Shown here piece by piece: positions 17,719-26,433 of a DNA stretch of 64,000 nt (its first letter is position 1; each line of letters starts with the position of its first letter). The DNA comes from Natronococcus sp. CG52 (GTDB lineage Archaea > Halobacteriota > Halobacteria > Halobacteriales > Natrialbaceae), in NCBI RefSeq assembly GCF_023913515.1, contig NZ_CP099393.1, forward strand, positions 62,001 to 126,000, read 5' to 3'. The notes below the pieces were generated by a model. The model was not told the DNA's origin. It worked only from the letters and a program-made list of their open reading frames with translations, and did no database searches. The translations under genes were made by a program, and so were the position numbers.

Positions 17719-18567
17719 ATGCAGTTCGTTCGATACACGACCGGTGGGGCCCCGCAGTGGGGCGTCCACCGCGACGACGAAATCGTTCCCCTGACGGGGC
17801 TTCGCGAGGACGTATCGTATCAGCAGTTGACCGACGACGGATTCCTGCGAGTCGTCGAAGACGCCGTCGACGCCGCTGAAGCGCGGGCGATTCCCGCGAC
17901 CGAGGTGAACCTACTCGCTCCCGTCCCGCGACCGGGGAAGATCATCTGTGTAGGGCTGAACTACCACGACCACGCCGAGGAACAGAACGAAGAAGTCCCC
18001 GAGCGCCCACTCCTCTTCGGGAAGGCCGGCACGGCGGTCACGAATCCGAACGATCCCATCGTCCACCCGGCTGAACTCGAGGAAGTCGACTACGAGGTCG
18101 AGCTGGGCATCGTCATCGGCCGGACGGCGAAAGACGTCTCGGCGGAACACGCACGTGACTACGTTGCCGGCTACACGGCGATCAACGACGTCAGCGGACG
18201 CGACGCCCAGTTCGCGGACGAGCAGTTCTTCCGCGGGAAGAGCTACGACACGTTCGCGCCGATGGGACCGACCCTCGTCCCCGACTGTCGGCTGGACCCG
18301 TCCGCCCTGGACGTCGTCTGTCGCGTCAACGGCGAAACCATGCAGTCCTCGAACACCGAGGAGTTCATTTTCGACGTCGACGAGATCGTCGAGTACATCA
18401 GCGGTATCACGACGCTGCGACCAGGTGACGTCATCTCCACGGGAACGCCCGGCGGCGTCGGGATCTTCCGCGATCCGCCGGAGCTCTTAGCGCCTGGCGA
18501 CACGGTTGACGTCGAGATCGAGGGAATCGGGACGCTGACCAACCCAGTCATCGCCGAACACGAATAA
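17719..18567 (+). CDS. FAH-family hydrolase (candidate 2,4-diketo-3-deoxy-L-rhamnonate hydrolase)
   Basis: The 282-residue protein belongs to the fumarylacetoacetate hydrolase family. Metal ligands E126, E128 (VDYEVELG) and D157 (INDVSGRD) are present, along with K174 (FRGKSYDTFAPMGP) and the NYHDHAEE lid motif. FAH-fold enzymes hydrolyse carbon-carbon bonds of diketo acids. In the diketo-hydrolase rhamnose pathway known from Haloferax and some bacteria, such an enzyme gives pyruvate and L-lactate. Presence together with the rhamnonate-dehydratase-like gene and lutCB makes this its probable role. It stands 69 bases after the IclR gene. Confidence 0.85.
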   Translation: MQFVRYTTGGAPQWGVHRDDEIVPLTGLREDVSYQQLTDDGFLRVVEDAVDAAEARAIPATEVNLLAPVPRPGKIICVGLNYHDHAEEQNEEVPERPLLFGKAGTAVTNPNDPIVHPAELEEVDYEVELGIVIGRTAKDVSAEHARDYVAGYTAINDVSGRDAQFADEQFFRGKSYDTFAPMGPTLVPDCRLDPSALDVVCRVNGETMQSSNTEEFIFDVDEIVEYISGITTLRPGDVISTGTPGGVGIFRDPPELLAPGDTVDVEIEGIGTLTNPVIAEHE

Positions 18568-18603
18568 CGGTCCGACCGAGTGGTGGGACACGGGCCTCTC
18601 GTA

Positions 18604-19271
18604 TCAACGTACCCGAGTGACCGTCCAGAGAAGTAGACTCAGGGTGCCGTACGGGCGACACAACGGACACGGCGAGTATCGGGAGCCGGCGACAAGCCCC
18701 GGAAACAGTCGGTACAGGTCACTGCAACGAAGACCGTGACGTCCGAACTCACCGATCTCGATGACGTCGCTGCGCTCGAGTTGCGTGACCGTAGCCGCCG
18801 TGACAGCTCCAATTCGGTTCCGGAGCGCGCCGAGCCGATCGGCGCTGCGCTCCAGCCGGTCATCGTCGCTCGGCGTCTCGAGTTCCGATTCGAGACACTT
18901 CGTCAAGTGGTTGTAGACCGTCTGGTGGGAGACGAAGTCCGATTCGACCCGTTCGATCGGTACGCCGTCTCGTTCCAGTTCGTTCCGGGTCTGGACCCGA
19001 GTTCTACTACTGACGTCGTCGTCGGTTAGGAGCCGATACGTGTTCTCGACTTCGCCATCTTGAACGAGACGTCCGCGTCCTTGAGTGCCGCACGCAGCAC
19101 GCGCCGGTTCACGCGGGCCGCCAGTTCGCGCGTGCTGGATCGCTCGTCACCCTCGCCCGTCCAAGATGCGTCCAGATCGGTGTCGAGTCCGATGAGGTCG
19201 TATCGGTCGCTGATGCGGCCGAGTTTACAGCCGCACGGCTTGGAATCCGAAGCCTCGTTCTGTTCGGTCAT
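18604..19271 (-). pseudogene. RdfA-like (rod-determining factor family) gene with a frameshift
   Basis: Two adjacent frames together make one protein. The first (from 19271) reads CGCKLGRISDRYDL...ASWTGEGDERSSTRELAARVNRRVLRAAL, the N-terminal signature of haloarchaeal RdfA proteins. About base 19062 the frame changes, and the continuation reads DGEVENTYRLLTDDDVS...TVYNHLTKCLESE and ends with CPLCRPYG at 18604. One base appears missing after VSFK. In Haloferax the RdfA family influences rod-to-plate cell shape; a plasmid-borne copy may have another role. The rest is intact, so a recent lesion or a sequence error are both possible. Confidence 0.75.
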
Positions 19272-19305
19272 TGTCTTCGCAAAGGGTTGGAGGCATTGTT
19301 CAGAT

Positions 19306-20332
19306 TATAGTAGGCGTTAGAAATAGTTACTCATACTTGGAACAGAGAGTTGGTCAAGGGCAGTGTCGATCGCTGTTGTAAGTTCAGTAAGTGAATCAAA
19401 AACCGGTTGCTGAGAGCGGTTTGGAGTTGTCTCCAGTGCTCCTCAACCGAATTTAGTTCGGGAGAGTACGCCGGTAACGTGATGACAGCCGACGCCTGGA
19501 AGTACGGCGCTCCATCTAGCACGGCAATCAAATCATCTTCGAACTCTTGGCATAACGCAAGAATGAAATGTTTTGCGTGGTCGGCCGTCACGTACTCTTC
19601 GAACCGAGAAAAGAAGCGATCACCGAAGACGGTGATCGCGCCTAAGAGACACGTCCAGTGGCGTTGTCCAGAGAGTTCGACAGCCGGCCGCGTGCCGCGC
19701 GGAAACCACGCGGTACGCGACTCAACTTACACGGGTTTCTTGGTTTGATCGAGACAGACTACTGTGGCGTCCATCTCCCGCTGCTTTTTTTTTGAGTTCC
19801 TTGCGAAACGTTTCTTGGTCCTCAGCTTCAGATTCAGCAGCTGTACGGCGTGGTTTTTGGAAGGTCAGTCCCGCTTCTTTGAGCAACCGCCGGCAACTCG
19901 GGATTGAGTACTCGACTCCGTAGGTTTCGTCAAGATACTGCTGGACGAGCGCCGGCGTCCACGCCGGCGCGTAAATCCCAACTTTCTCTGGCGGGTCGTG
20001 GACAGTTTCTTCAAACTCTTGTTGCTCTTCTCCTGAGAGCTTTCGTTTTCTTCCAGATCGGTGAGCATCAGTAATTGCCTGCTCAAGCGACTCGTCGGTG
20101 TCGAGTCGCTTGAGCCAGCTATATATCGTCCGTCGCTGAACGTCATACCACTCGGCTAGTTCAGTCTGCGTGACACCGTTTTTGTACGCTATTGCCGCTA
20201 AGAGCCGTTGTGTCGGCTTCTTGTCCTCTACGTTGTCAAGGGCATTTTGCAATTCCTCGACAGAGATTTCGTCGAGATGATCCACTACATTCAGCAATAA
20301 TCTTCGAGTAGAAGGTTCTAACAGTTACTATA
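19306..20332. mobile_element. IS630-family insertion sequence, decayed
   Basis: Imperfect terminal inverted repeats delimit the element: TATAGTAGGCGTTAGAA at 19306-19322 and its partner TTCTAACAGTTACTATA at 20316-20332 (three central mismatches). About 1,027 bp lies between the ends, a normal size for IS630, and the ends begin with TA, the usual IS630 target. It separates the rhamnose island from the replication region. Confidence 0.75.
19325..20297 (-). pseudogene. IS630-type transposase, multiply broken
   Basis: The N-terminal helix-turn-helix part is intact (ELAEWYDVQRRTIYSWLKRL; PAWTPALVQQYLDETYGVEY). It runs into a nine-A tract at about 19784-19792 where the frame changes. The next frame continues KQREMDATVVCLDQTKKPV, meets a TAA where the family has a codon before VESRTAWF, then reads through RHWTCLLGAITVFGDRF to LPAYSPELNSVEEHW. 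A small internal deletion removes residues before LPAYSP, and another shift occurs near the end. The slippery A tract might once have been a programmed frameshift; the stop and deletion show that the gene is dead. Confidence 0.8.
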
Positions 20333-21348
20333 GCTGCACCTCGAGCGACAGTCAGCCAGCGTGTCTACCAATGAGAGAATTGCGAGCGTCATCTGCAATT
20401 GATCTCGAGAGGGACTTCTACTTAATCCGCGGCAGAACGAGCATACTGGTAGCAGTAGCAGATGAGACTGGGACGGAGTAGCACAGCACCAGTCAAGAAC
20501 AGGTCACTATGAACTTGAGTGCATCCAGAGCGACAGCGGAGTTACATACCGACCCGGCAATGAGCATCACGGGCGGCCGAGACAACAGCAAAAACGAGGC
20601 TAAACAGTTAGAGCGACCACAGACGAGCCATCCTGAACGCGAACGCAAGTTAATCCGCTGTGAGTGGACATTTCGAAGTCAAGTATGCCATCATCTAATG
20701 AACACACCTAATGAACACACCTAATGAACACTTTCTTGCCAGAGTTGGCAGCAAGCCAAGGAGGAGCACGGGGCCAGGTGTAGATACCGTGATCTCTCCT
20801 GGAGACAGCCTGCGGGGTCCCACTATGCGGTACCAGAGACAAGGTTCCATCCACTCACGACGAGCACTATACCGAGAGTAGTGCGAGTACTTTGGAGACG
20901 ATACTGCGAAGATCATGAGTGCCGACCGGATACTGGCTCGAGGACGGAAGGAGATCGACAAACTCCCCAACGTCCATCCGCAGCGAATGTCGTGACTCAC
21001 CATAGCTCCAAATTCGTCAAAGTATGTCCTCATTCAGAAAAGACAAATTATCGATGTCGAACTGCGGGACGCACGTCACCGAACGATATGCCCGTGTCTT
21101 CACACCGGATGGCGTTGATGAATCTCGAGTCTGACCGCAGTGTCCCGATAAATTTCGAGATGGGGCCGATGTTCGGGAGGCAAAATCACAACGACGTTAG
21201 TTGGTTCCCTCCCTAACGCCGCTCCGTAGCCGTCACATCTGTGTGCTGTTTCCTTCCAGCCGATAGGAAGACTCGAGTTGGCTCGAGTAGAGTTAAGAGT
21301 TTGAGAGTTACCCCATAAACGGATGTCTTCGAATGATGTGGAGTAACT
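20333..21348. other. Gap between the IS630 element and the replication region
   Basis: No gene is convincingly supported here. Several open frames of 70-110 codons lack recognizable motifs and have poor composition. The notable content is a short tandem array of 13-bp units at 20699-20730, annotated separately. Low protein likeness and mixed composition suggest old, decayed plasmid sequence. Confidence 0.4.
20699..20730 (+). repeat. Three 13-bp-phased TGAACA units (distal copy of the parA-side array)
   Basis: TGAACA occurs at 20699, 20712 and 20725, exactly 13 bases apart, in the context CTAATGAACACAC. The same unit with the same 13-base phase is repeated upstream of parA at 27381-27590. Two separated arrays with the same helical spacing are typical of centromere or operator sites for a partition system. 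Confidence 0.7.
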
Positions 21349-21719
21349 ACGGAAGACCTGACAAAACCATCTGCACCTAAGCTACCAGCGTATGTGCAAG
21401 ATCCACTTGAGGACCAACCACCAGAACGGCTCGAGGTGATCGCAGAGTATGCCAGCGATCTCGCAGCGTGGAAGCGAGCGAAACGCAAGCAGGAACTCGA
21501 ACAAAAGCGGGCTGAAGAAGCGGTCGACGAAAATGAACTCGAGGGACTCGAAGAACGTGATGTCTCGACTGATTCAGAAGCTACGAAACCGTACCTGCGA
21601 GCGGTGCCTACATTACCACGAAGGAGACGAAACCTGGATATCACTATTACTACTGGCAGTGGCGTGACAGAGGGTCCCAGGAGAACGAGTATACTGCTCC
21701 AGTCAATCCAAAACGATGA
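21349..21719 (+). pseudogene. Small plasmid-type protein gene, start lost and frameshifted
   Basis: A first frame reads EDLTKPSAPKLPAYVQDPLE...LAAWKRAKRKQELEQ up to about 21587. A one-base shift then gives SYETVPASGAYITTK...PGYHYYYWQWR and NEYTAPVNPKR before a stop at 21717-21719. Joined, this is a coherent protein of about 120 residues with a charged helical first half and a tyrosine-rich ending, like short proteins found on haloarchaeal plasmids (possibly DUF6788-related; unsure). The codon where a start would be expected is ACT or ACG, and an upstream in-frame stop is near. The gene is therefore probably dead. Confidence 0.6.
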
Positions 21720-21770
21720 GAGAAACAAGAATATACCCGATATCGCTGCCAGGAGAAGAGCGAATCCGGG

Positions 21771-22290
21771 CACCCCTCTATCGATGTGTAGTTGATGTAT
21801 ATAATGAGGTAGACGATATGCTCGAGTAGAAGGACGTATTCAGATTTTGCATATTCTTTACCGGTAGAATTTACACAGACACTCCTCTATCGATGTGTTC
21901 GAAGTGTTCGTGTAGAGGTCTAAGAAACCGGTCGAAAGGATGACTGGGATAGGAAGATGATTGAAAAGCAGCAAGAGAAGAGGTGAAAAGAGGATTCCTG
22001 TGGGTCTTCGATGACAGATACGTCGAGTAGAACAGTATGGAACTGTTGTTCTCAGAAGGACACTATCTTGGCTATTGCGGAACACATCGAACACTTCGAT
22101 AGAGGGGTGTGTGAGTGTTCTAGCTAGAAAGCTAGAAGAAGAAGGAAGGATGGATCAAAGCAAATCTATATCTCAGACCATCAAACCGGTGTTACCGAGG
22201 TTTAAGCTATTCTTCGGTGCTGCAATCACATCGGATCGAGTAGTTCACCCCCCTCTCTCGAAAGACATCGAACACTTCGATAGAGGGGTG
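21771..22290. repeat. Origin iterons, left group (four copies)
   Basis: The 19-bp unit CACCCCTCTATCGATGTGT occurs at 21771-21789 (+) and 21880-21898 (+, CACTCC variant). It is inverted at 22091-22109 and 22272-22290 in the form with GAAGTGT. The three inner copies are extended by a second TCGAAGTGTT-like half. The surrounding sequence is A/T-richer than the genes. Position next to orc1 and matching copies on its other side identify this as part of the replication origin. Confidence 0.85.
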
Positions 22291-22492
22291 TCTCTCTCAA
22301 CCCGAGTCTCCCCGAACTCGAGGAAATCACGCTGGGAGTCCGACCAGCCTAACACTTCGTCGCCGCTCAGCGAATTAATGCCTGGTCTCTGACCATCATC
22401 CCTGTTTGAGGTTGATGCAATATCTGAAACGACGAATCTCACTTCGATACTGGTGCAAACTTTTTTGAACCTTCCTTGAGTGTCCATCTAGC

Positions 22493-24103
22493 ATGGGTAC
22501 TGACGACTCCGAGTCTTCTCGCCCTGACCAAGAGACTTCGGAGGACAAGAGAACGACACAATCGAGGCACTCATCAAATGCTTCCGATCCAGGGCCTTCG
22601 TCGGATCACTCGGATAGCGCTGATCGGGGTAACTCCGACGATCTGCCGAATAGTAACACTCGACCGGTCGAGTCTGATCGATCAGATACCGTGGACCGAA
22701 CGGACGATCGAAGCGAACCTCTCCCCTCTGAAAACGACCCGACCATGACAGCAACCGATGACGAGTCGTCATCGACCTCGGCATCTCCCACCGACGGATC
22801 GGACGATGATTCCCGATCGATCGAGGAAATGCTTCTGGAGTTCGATGATCAGAAGGGATTGATTCGCGAGCGATCGCTTCTCGATCCGAACTATATCGTT
22901 GAGGAGGATCGAATCGTCGGCCGTGACAGGCAACTTCAGGAAGTTACGAAGATGCTCCGGGTCGCACTCGGCGATAATCGACCACCGAATCTCTTCCTTT
23001 ATGGCCCCTCTGGAACCGGGAAATCGCTTATCACGAAAGCCGTATGCAAGAATATCAGCCGTATCTGCCGCTCTCGCGACATTCGCTTCGGGACGATCGA
23101 GGTCAACTGCCAGGACCTCGATACGCTTGGTGTTGCGGTTTACGAACTCGCCAGTTGCGCTGCGGAGGAGGCCGGGGTTAGCGTCGAAGTCCCGAAACAC
23201 GGCGTCGCAACGAAAGAAAAGTGGGACGAACTGTATCGGATCGTCAACGAGAATTTCGATTCTGTCGTCTTCGTCCTGGACGAACTCGACATGCTCGTGG
23301 GACGGCGAGATAAACAGGAACTGGCGTTCTCTCGGCTGCTCTATCAGTTGTCGCGCGCCGGTGCCAGCGACGATCTGACCGCGTACATCTCGGTTGTCGC
23401 GATCTCGAACGATACGAAGATGATGGAGTCGGTCGGTAGTCGTGCGCTGAGTTCGTTCACTCCGGAAGACGTCCACTTCGACGACTACGATGCTAATCAG
23501 TTGCAGGCTATCCTTCGTCGACGACAGGATGCCTTCTATGAGGGCGTCTTGGATGACGATGTTATTCCGTTAGCAGCTGCGTTTGCCGCCCAGACGCACG
23601 GTGACGCACGAAAGGCGATCGACCTGATGCGGGTCGCTGGTGAACTCGCCGAACGGGAAGGTAACGAACGGGTTCGTGAAAAGCACGTTCGGAGAGCGCA
23701 GGACAAGGTCGAGAAAAACCGCGTTCTCGAGGTCGTTCGGGGGATCAGTACACAGAAGAAGCTCTGTCTGTACGCAACGGCGGCTGTCGCGACAGAAACC
23801 GACGACGGGACGGCTCGCAGTACAATCGGGTACCGCGTCTACCAGTTCTTGACCGATTCTATTGACGCCGACCAGTATCACCAGGAAACCTACGTCAATA
23901 AGATGAAGGAACTGACGACATACTCGCTGGTCGACTTTGAGCGTCGGAGTCACGGACCGAGCTCAGGAATGTTTCTCGAGTTCCAGTTTGGCGAACGACC
24001 GGACACAATTCTCGAGACGCTTCGCGAGGACTCTCGTCTCGAGTCTGTCTCCACCGAAGAAGTACAATCAGTCGTACGAGCGCAACTCCACAATAGGAGA
24101 TAA
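22493..24103 (+). CDS. orc1: Orc1/Cdc6 replication initiator
   Basis: The 536-residue protein has a low-complexity Ser/Asp-rich N-terminal extension (about residues 1-110), then an AAA+ core with Walker A GPSGTGKS (171-178), Walker B VVFVLDELD (D263, E264) and sensor-1-like VVAISNDTK. A C-terminal winged helix (TYSLVDFERRSHGPSSGMFLEF) binds DNA. It opens the origin and loads the helicase in haloarchaeal replicons. Four iterons lie on each side of the gene, a classic arrangement for a cognate initiator. The long disordered N-terminus is unusual compared with chromosomal homologues and suits a plasmid-type initiator. Confidence 0.93.
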   Translation: MGTDDSESSRPDQETSEDKRTTQSRHSSNASDPGPSSDHSDSADRGNSDDLPNSNTRPVESDRSDTVDRTDDRSEPLPSENDPTMTATDDESSSTSASPTDGSDDDSRSIEEMLLEFDDQKGLIRERSLLDPNYIVEEDRIVGRDRQLQEVTKMLRVALGDNRPPNLFLYGPSGTGKSLITKAVCKNISRICRSRDIRFGTIEVNCQDLDTLGVAVYELASCAAEEAGVSVEVPKHGVATKEKWDELYRIVNENFDSVVFVLDELDMLVGRRDKQELAFSRLLYQLSRAGASDDLTAYISVVAISNDTKMMESVGSRALSSFTPEDVHFDDYDANQLQAILRRRQDAFYEGVLDDDVIPLAAAFAAQTHGDARKAIDLMRVAGELAEREGNERVREKHVRRAQDKVEKNRVLEVVRGISTQKKLCLYATAAVATETDDGTARSTIGYRVYQFLTDSIDADQYHQETYVNKMKELTTYSLVDFERRSHGPSSGMFLEFQFGERPDTILETLREDSRLESVSTEEVQSVVRAQLHNRR

Positions 24104-24169
24104 TAGTAAAACATCAATTTTTCTAGTTCTTGTGTCGAACTTATAACGGTATCTCCGTAGAATTGCAGA

Positions 24170-24483
24170 CACCCCTCTATCGATGTGTGCTGAACGATTG
24201 GTATCATCTCACGATCGAGACCACAAACAAATGGGTAGATGATGTTTCATTTGAGCTACTAATGGGTTATGGATTTTTTCATTATTTGAAATGTGAGACT
24301 CCTCTATCGAAGTGTATTTGACCGCGTTAGCCGGTGTGCTGCTGCGTTTGATCTTTTTGGACCCCATTATTCCTACGTGTCGAACTGATTAAAGAGCGTG
24401 AAAGTTAATGATTTGCTCCGGATACCCCTCTATCGATGTGTTCTGTACTCCCCTAATTACGACCCACCCCTCTATCGATGTGT
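24170..24483 (+). repeat. Origin iterons, right group (four copies)
   Basis: Direct copies of the 19-bp iteron lie at 24170-24188, 24297-24315 (GAAGTGT variant), 24423-24441 and 24465-24483. All four point the same way, whereas the left group has both orientations. The stretch between is A/T-rich and includes TGGATTTTTTCATTATTTG near 24272, a possible unwinding element. With the left group, this makes eight iterons flanking orc1. Confidence 0.85.
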
Positions 24484-24490
24484 TAGGTCC

Positions 24491-24706
24491 ACAGGTGGAA
24501 CAGGCTGAGTGCCTCGGGGTCAAGTCCCGAGGCGGTTCACTCGGTGAACCGTTTCGGCGTCAGGTGGGTCGAGAGAGCGACGCTCTCTCGTCATACTGCA
24601 AGACCTCTGGTCTTGCATAGATCACAAACGCGAAGCGTTTGCTCACTCACGGAAGACTGGAGATCTTCCGAACAACCCTGAGGTACTCCGGCCTGCTCTG
24701 CCTGTA
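24491..24706. mobile_element. MITE-like element with terminal inverted repeats and six tandem hairpins
   Basis: The ends are imperfect inverted repeats: ACAGGTGGAACAGGCTGAG (from 24491) pairs with the reverse of 24673-24706. Between them are six consecutive perfect or near-perfect hairpins at 24512-24532, 24534-24550, 24570-24590, 24597-24617, 24625-24641 and 24650-24670, each with a 7-10 bp stem. No protein is encoded. A single matching end occurs inverted at about 43488-43530. The element ends only 40 bases before tfb, so it may influence that gene. It could instead be a structured RNA gene. Confidence 0.6.
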
Positions 24707-24713
24707 GCACGAG

Positions 24714-24719
24714 GGTTTA
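24714..24719 (+). promoter_or_regulatory. TATA-like element of tfb
   Basis: GGTTTAA centred on 24714-24719 lies about 28-33 bases before the tfb ATG, directly after the hairpin element. This spacing predicts a leaderless transcript. Confidence 0.5.
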
Positions 24720-24746
24720 AGACTGTCTGGGCGCGGAACTACTTGC

Positions 24747-25703
24747 ATGGAGCGCTATACGCGCCAGCGCGAATCAAAATCAACCGAAAAAGAGCAAGAG
24801 TCCACGGATGAACAAACATGCGATGAATGTGGCTCGAGCGCTCTTGCGACAAGCGAGGATCAGGGTGAACTCGTCTGTGAGGACTGTGGACTAGTTATCG
24901 AAACGACGAACATCGATCGAGGTCCAGAGTGGCGAGCCTTTGACCACTCAGAACGGAACAGCAAATCCCGTGTCGGGGCGCCGACCACCAAAACGATGCA
25001 CGACAAGGGCCTCACAACGACGATCGACTGGAAAAACAAAGACGCCTATGGACGGTCCCTGTCTTCGGAGAAGCGCGGCCAGATGCAGCGCCTGCGCAAG
25101 TGGCAGGAGCGCATCCGAACGAAAGATGCCGGCGAGCGCAACCTGCAGTTCGCACTGAGCGAAACCGACCGGATGGCCTCGGCGCTGGGCGTGCCACGAT
25201 CAGTTCGGGAAGTCGCGAGCGTCGTCTATCGGCGGGCGCTGAACGAAGATCTCATCCGCGGGCGTTCCATCGAAGGGGTTGCGACGAGCTGTCTGTACGC
25301 CGCTTGCCGACAGGAAGGTATCCCGCGCAGTCTGGAAGAGGTGGCCGACGTCTCTCGAGTGGAGCGGAAAGAAATTGGGCGGACGTACCGCTATATCGCT
25401 CAGGAACTCTCCCTCGAGATGAAACCAGTCGATCCCAAGGAATACGTCCCCAGATTCTGCTCCGAGCTCGGCTCAAGTGAAGAGGTTCAGTCGAAAGCCA
25501 GACAAATCATTGATACCACTGCAGAACAGGGGCTGCTCTCTGGAAAGTCTCCAACAGGGTATGCCGCCGCTGCAATTTATGCTGCTTCACTCCTGTGCAA
25601 CGAGAAGAAAACTCAGCGTGAGGTCGCAGACGTTGCGCAAGTAACCGAAGTGACGATTCGGAACCGGTACCAAGAGCAGATCGAAGCAATGGGCATTCAT
25701 TAG
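24747..25703 (+). CDS. tfb: Transcription initiation factor TFB
   Basis: The 318-residue protein has a zinc ribbon (C25, C28, C44, C47 in TCDECGS...VCEDCG), a B-reader region ([21 protein letters not shown] split by helix breaks), and two cyclin repeats (about 120-205 and 215-305), including [19 protein letters not shown] and [21 protein letters not shown] bridges TATA-bound TBP and RNA polymerase. Haloarchaea keep several paralogues, often on plasmids near origins. A second, truncated TFB segment survives at 45.7-45.9 kb in this window. Confidence 0.95.
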   Translation: MERYTRQRESKSTEKEQESTDEQTCDECGSSALATSEDQGELVCEDCGLVIETTNIDRGPEWRAFDHSERNSKSRVGAPTTKTMHDKGLTTTIDWKNKDAYGRSLSSEKRGQMQRLRKWQERIRTKDAGERNLQFALSETDRMASALGVPRSVREVASVVYRRALNEDLIRGRSIEGVATSCLYAACRQEGIPRSLEEVADVSRVERKEIGRTYRYIAQELSLEMKPVDPKEYVPRFCSELGSSEEVQSKARQIIDTTAEQGLLSGKSPTGYAAAAIYAASLLCNEKKTQREVADVAQVTEVTIRNRYQEQIEAMGIH

Positions 25704-26013
25704 CTGCTTTTCTGGCAGTGGAACTATCGCCCCTAATCCTGGTGTCGAACTCGTCTTTATCAGTCGTAGCTTCGAGGCAGTGAGCTGAAGGCGTCGCTCG
25801 AGGATTGGCTGCTCAGCAACGCCGATTGACACCTCCTCCGCCTTCAGGCGGAGGAATCTCGAGCCTTGAGATATCAAGGTTTGTAATCTACAGATGGACC
25901 AGGACGAGTACCTCTGGATTCGATGTCTCGAACTAAACTCCGATATCGTGTCCGAGGAAGGATATAGCGATAGATAATATATCGTCGAGAGTGCTGATTC
26001 CAATCTAGCTTGG
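25704..26013. other. Gap after tfb with one strong hairpin
   Basis: No gene is supported. A perfect hairpin CCTCCGCC-TTCA-GGCGGAGG at 25835-25854 stands alone, preceded by GATTGACACC. This arrangement resembles the right end of haloarchaeal IS200/IS605-type elements, but no tnpB lies beside it. It may instead help terminate tfb transcription. Confidence 0.45.
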
Positions 26014-26433
26014 TCAGGTATCGAACGTCATCCCATGCCCCCATTCTTCCAGCTGTTCTTCGACTTCATCGAGGCGGTTGAGCCCGACCATCATAAGTGC
26101 CTCGCGAAGATCGGTCAGAGAGACGTCATCGTCGAACCGCTTCTCGAGTTCTCGAAGGGCATCGCGTTCGGCGCGCTTCGTCTCTGGTTGCAGGAAGAGC
26201 GGGACTCGGTCACGACCGTCCTGGACGCCGTCACGCCGAAACTTGTAGGGGATCTGCATCGGCTGGCGTTGTGACTGCTGCGATTCAGAACTGGAACTCG
26301 TTGCTGACTCAGTTTCGGTCTCGGGCGACGGTTCAGTATCGGTTGCGTTCGTCTCCTTCTCCGTTTCCGATGCTGTCGGCTCTGGATCCTCAGCGAACGG
26401 ATTCTCGCCAGCCCCCTCTTTCATCCCAGTCAT
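26014..26433 (-). CDS. Small ParA-partner protein (putative plasmid partition adaptor)
   Basis: This 139-residue protein begins MTGMKEGAGENPFAEDPEP, continues with a long acidic Ser/Thr/Glu linker (about residues 15-60), and ends with a basic-acidic helical domain (IPYKFRRDGVQDGRD...LFLQPETKRAERDALRELE...LREALMMVGLNRLDEVEEQL). Its ATG overlaps the parA stop by four bases (ATGA), so it is translationally coupled. A short DNA-binding partner in this position is standard for partition operons. No classic ParB domain is visible. It probably binds the 13-bp phased repeats nearby and stimulates ParA. An in-frame upstream start inside parA is rejected. Confidence 0.7.
   Translation of the reverse strand: MTGMKEGAGENPFAEDPEPTASETEKETNATDTEPSPETETESATSSSSESQQSQRQPMQIPYKFRRDGVQDGRDRVPLFLQPETKRAERDALRELEKRFDDDVSLTDLREALMMVGLNRLDEVEEQLEEWGHGMTFDT

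Noticed and set aside
20509-20724. 71-codon plus-strand frame beside the 13-bp repeats
   Set aside because: No motif, no promoter, and its 3' end is made of the tandem repeats themselves.
21771-24483. Iterons considered as CRISPR-like repeats
   Set aside because: Spacing is irregular, orientation is mixed, and they flank orc1, which fits an origin.
24491-24706. Hairpin series considered as a CRISPR array
   Set aside because: The stems differ in sequence, there is no constant direct repeat with unique spacers and no cas gene is nearby.
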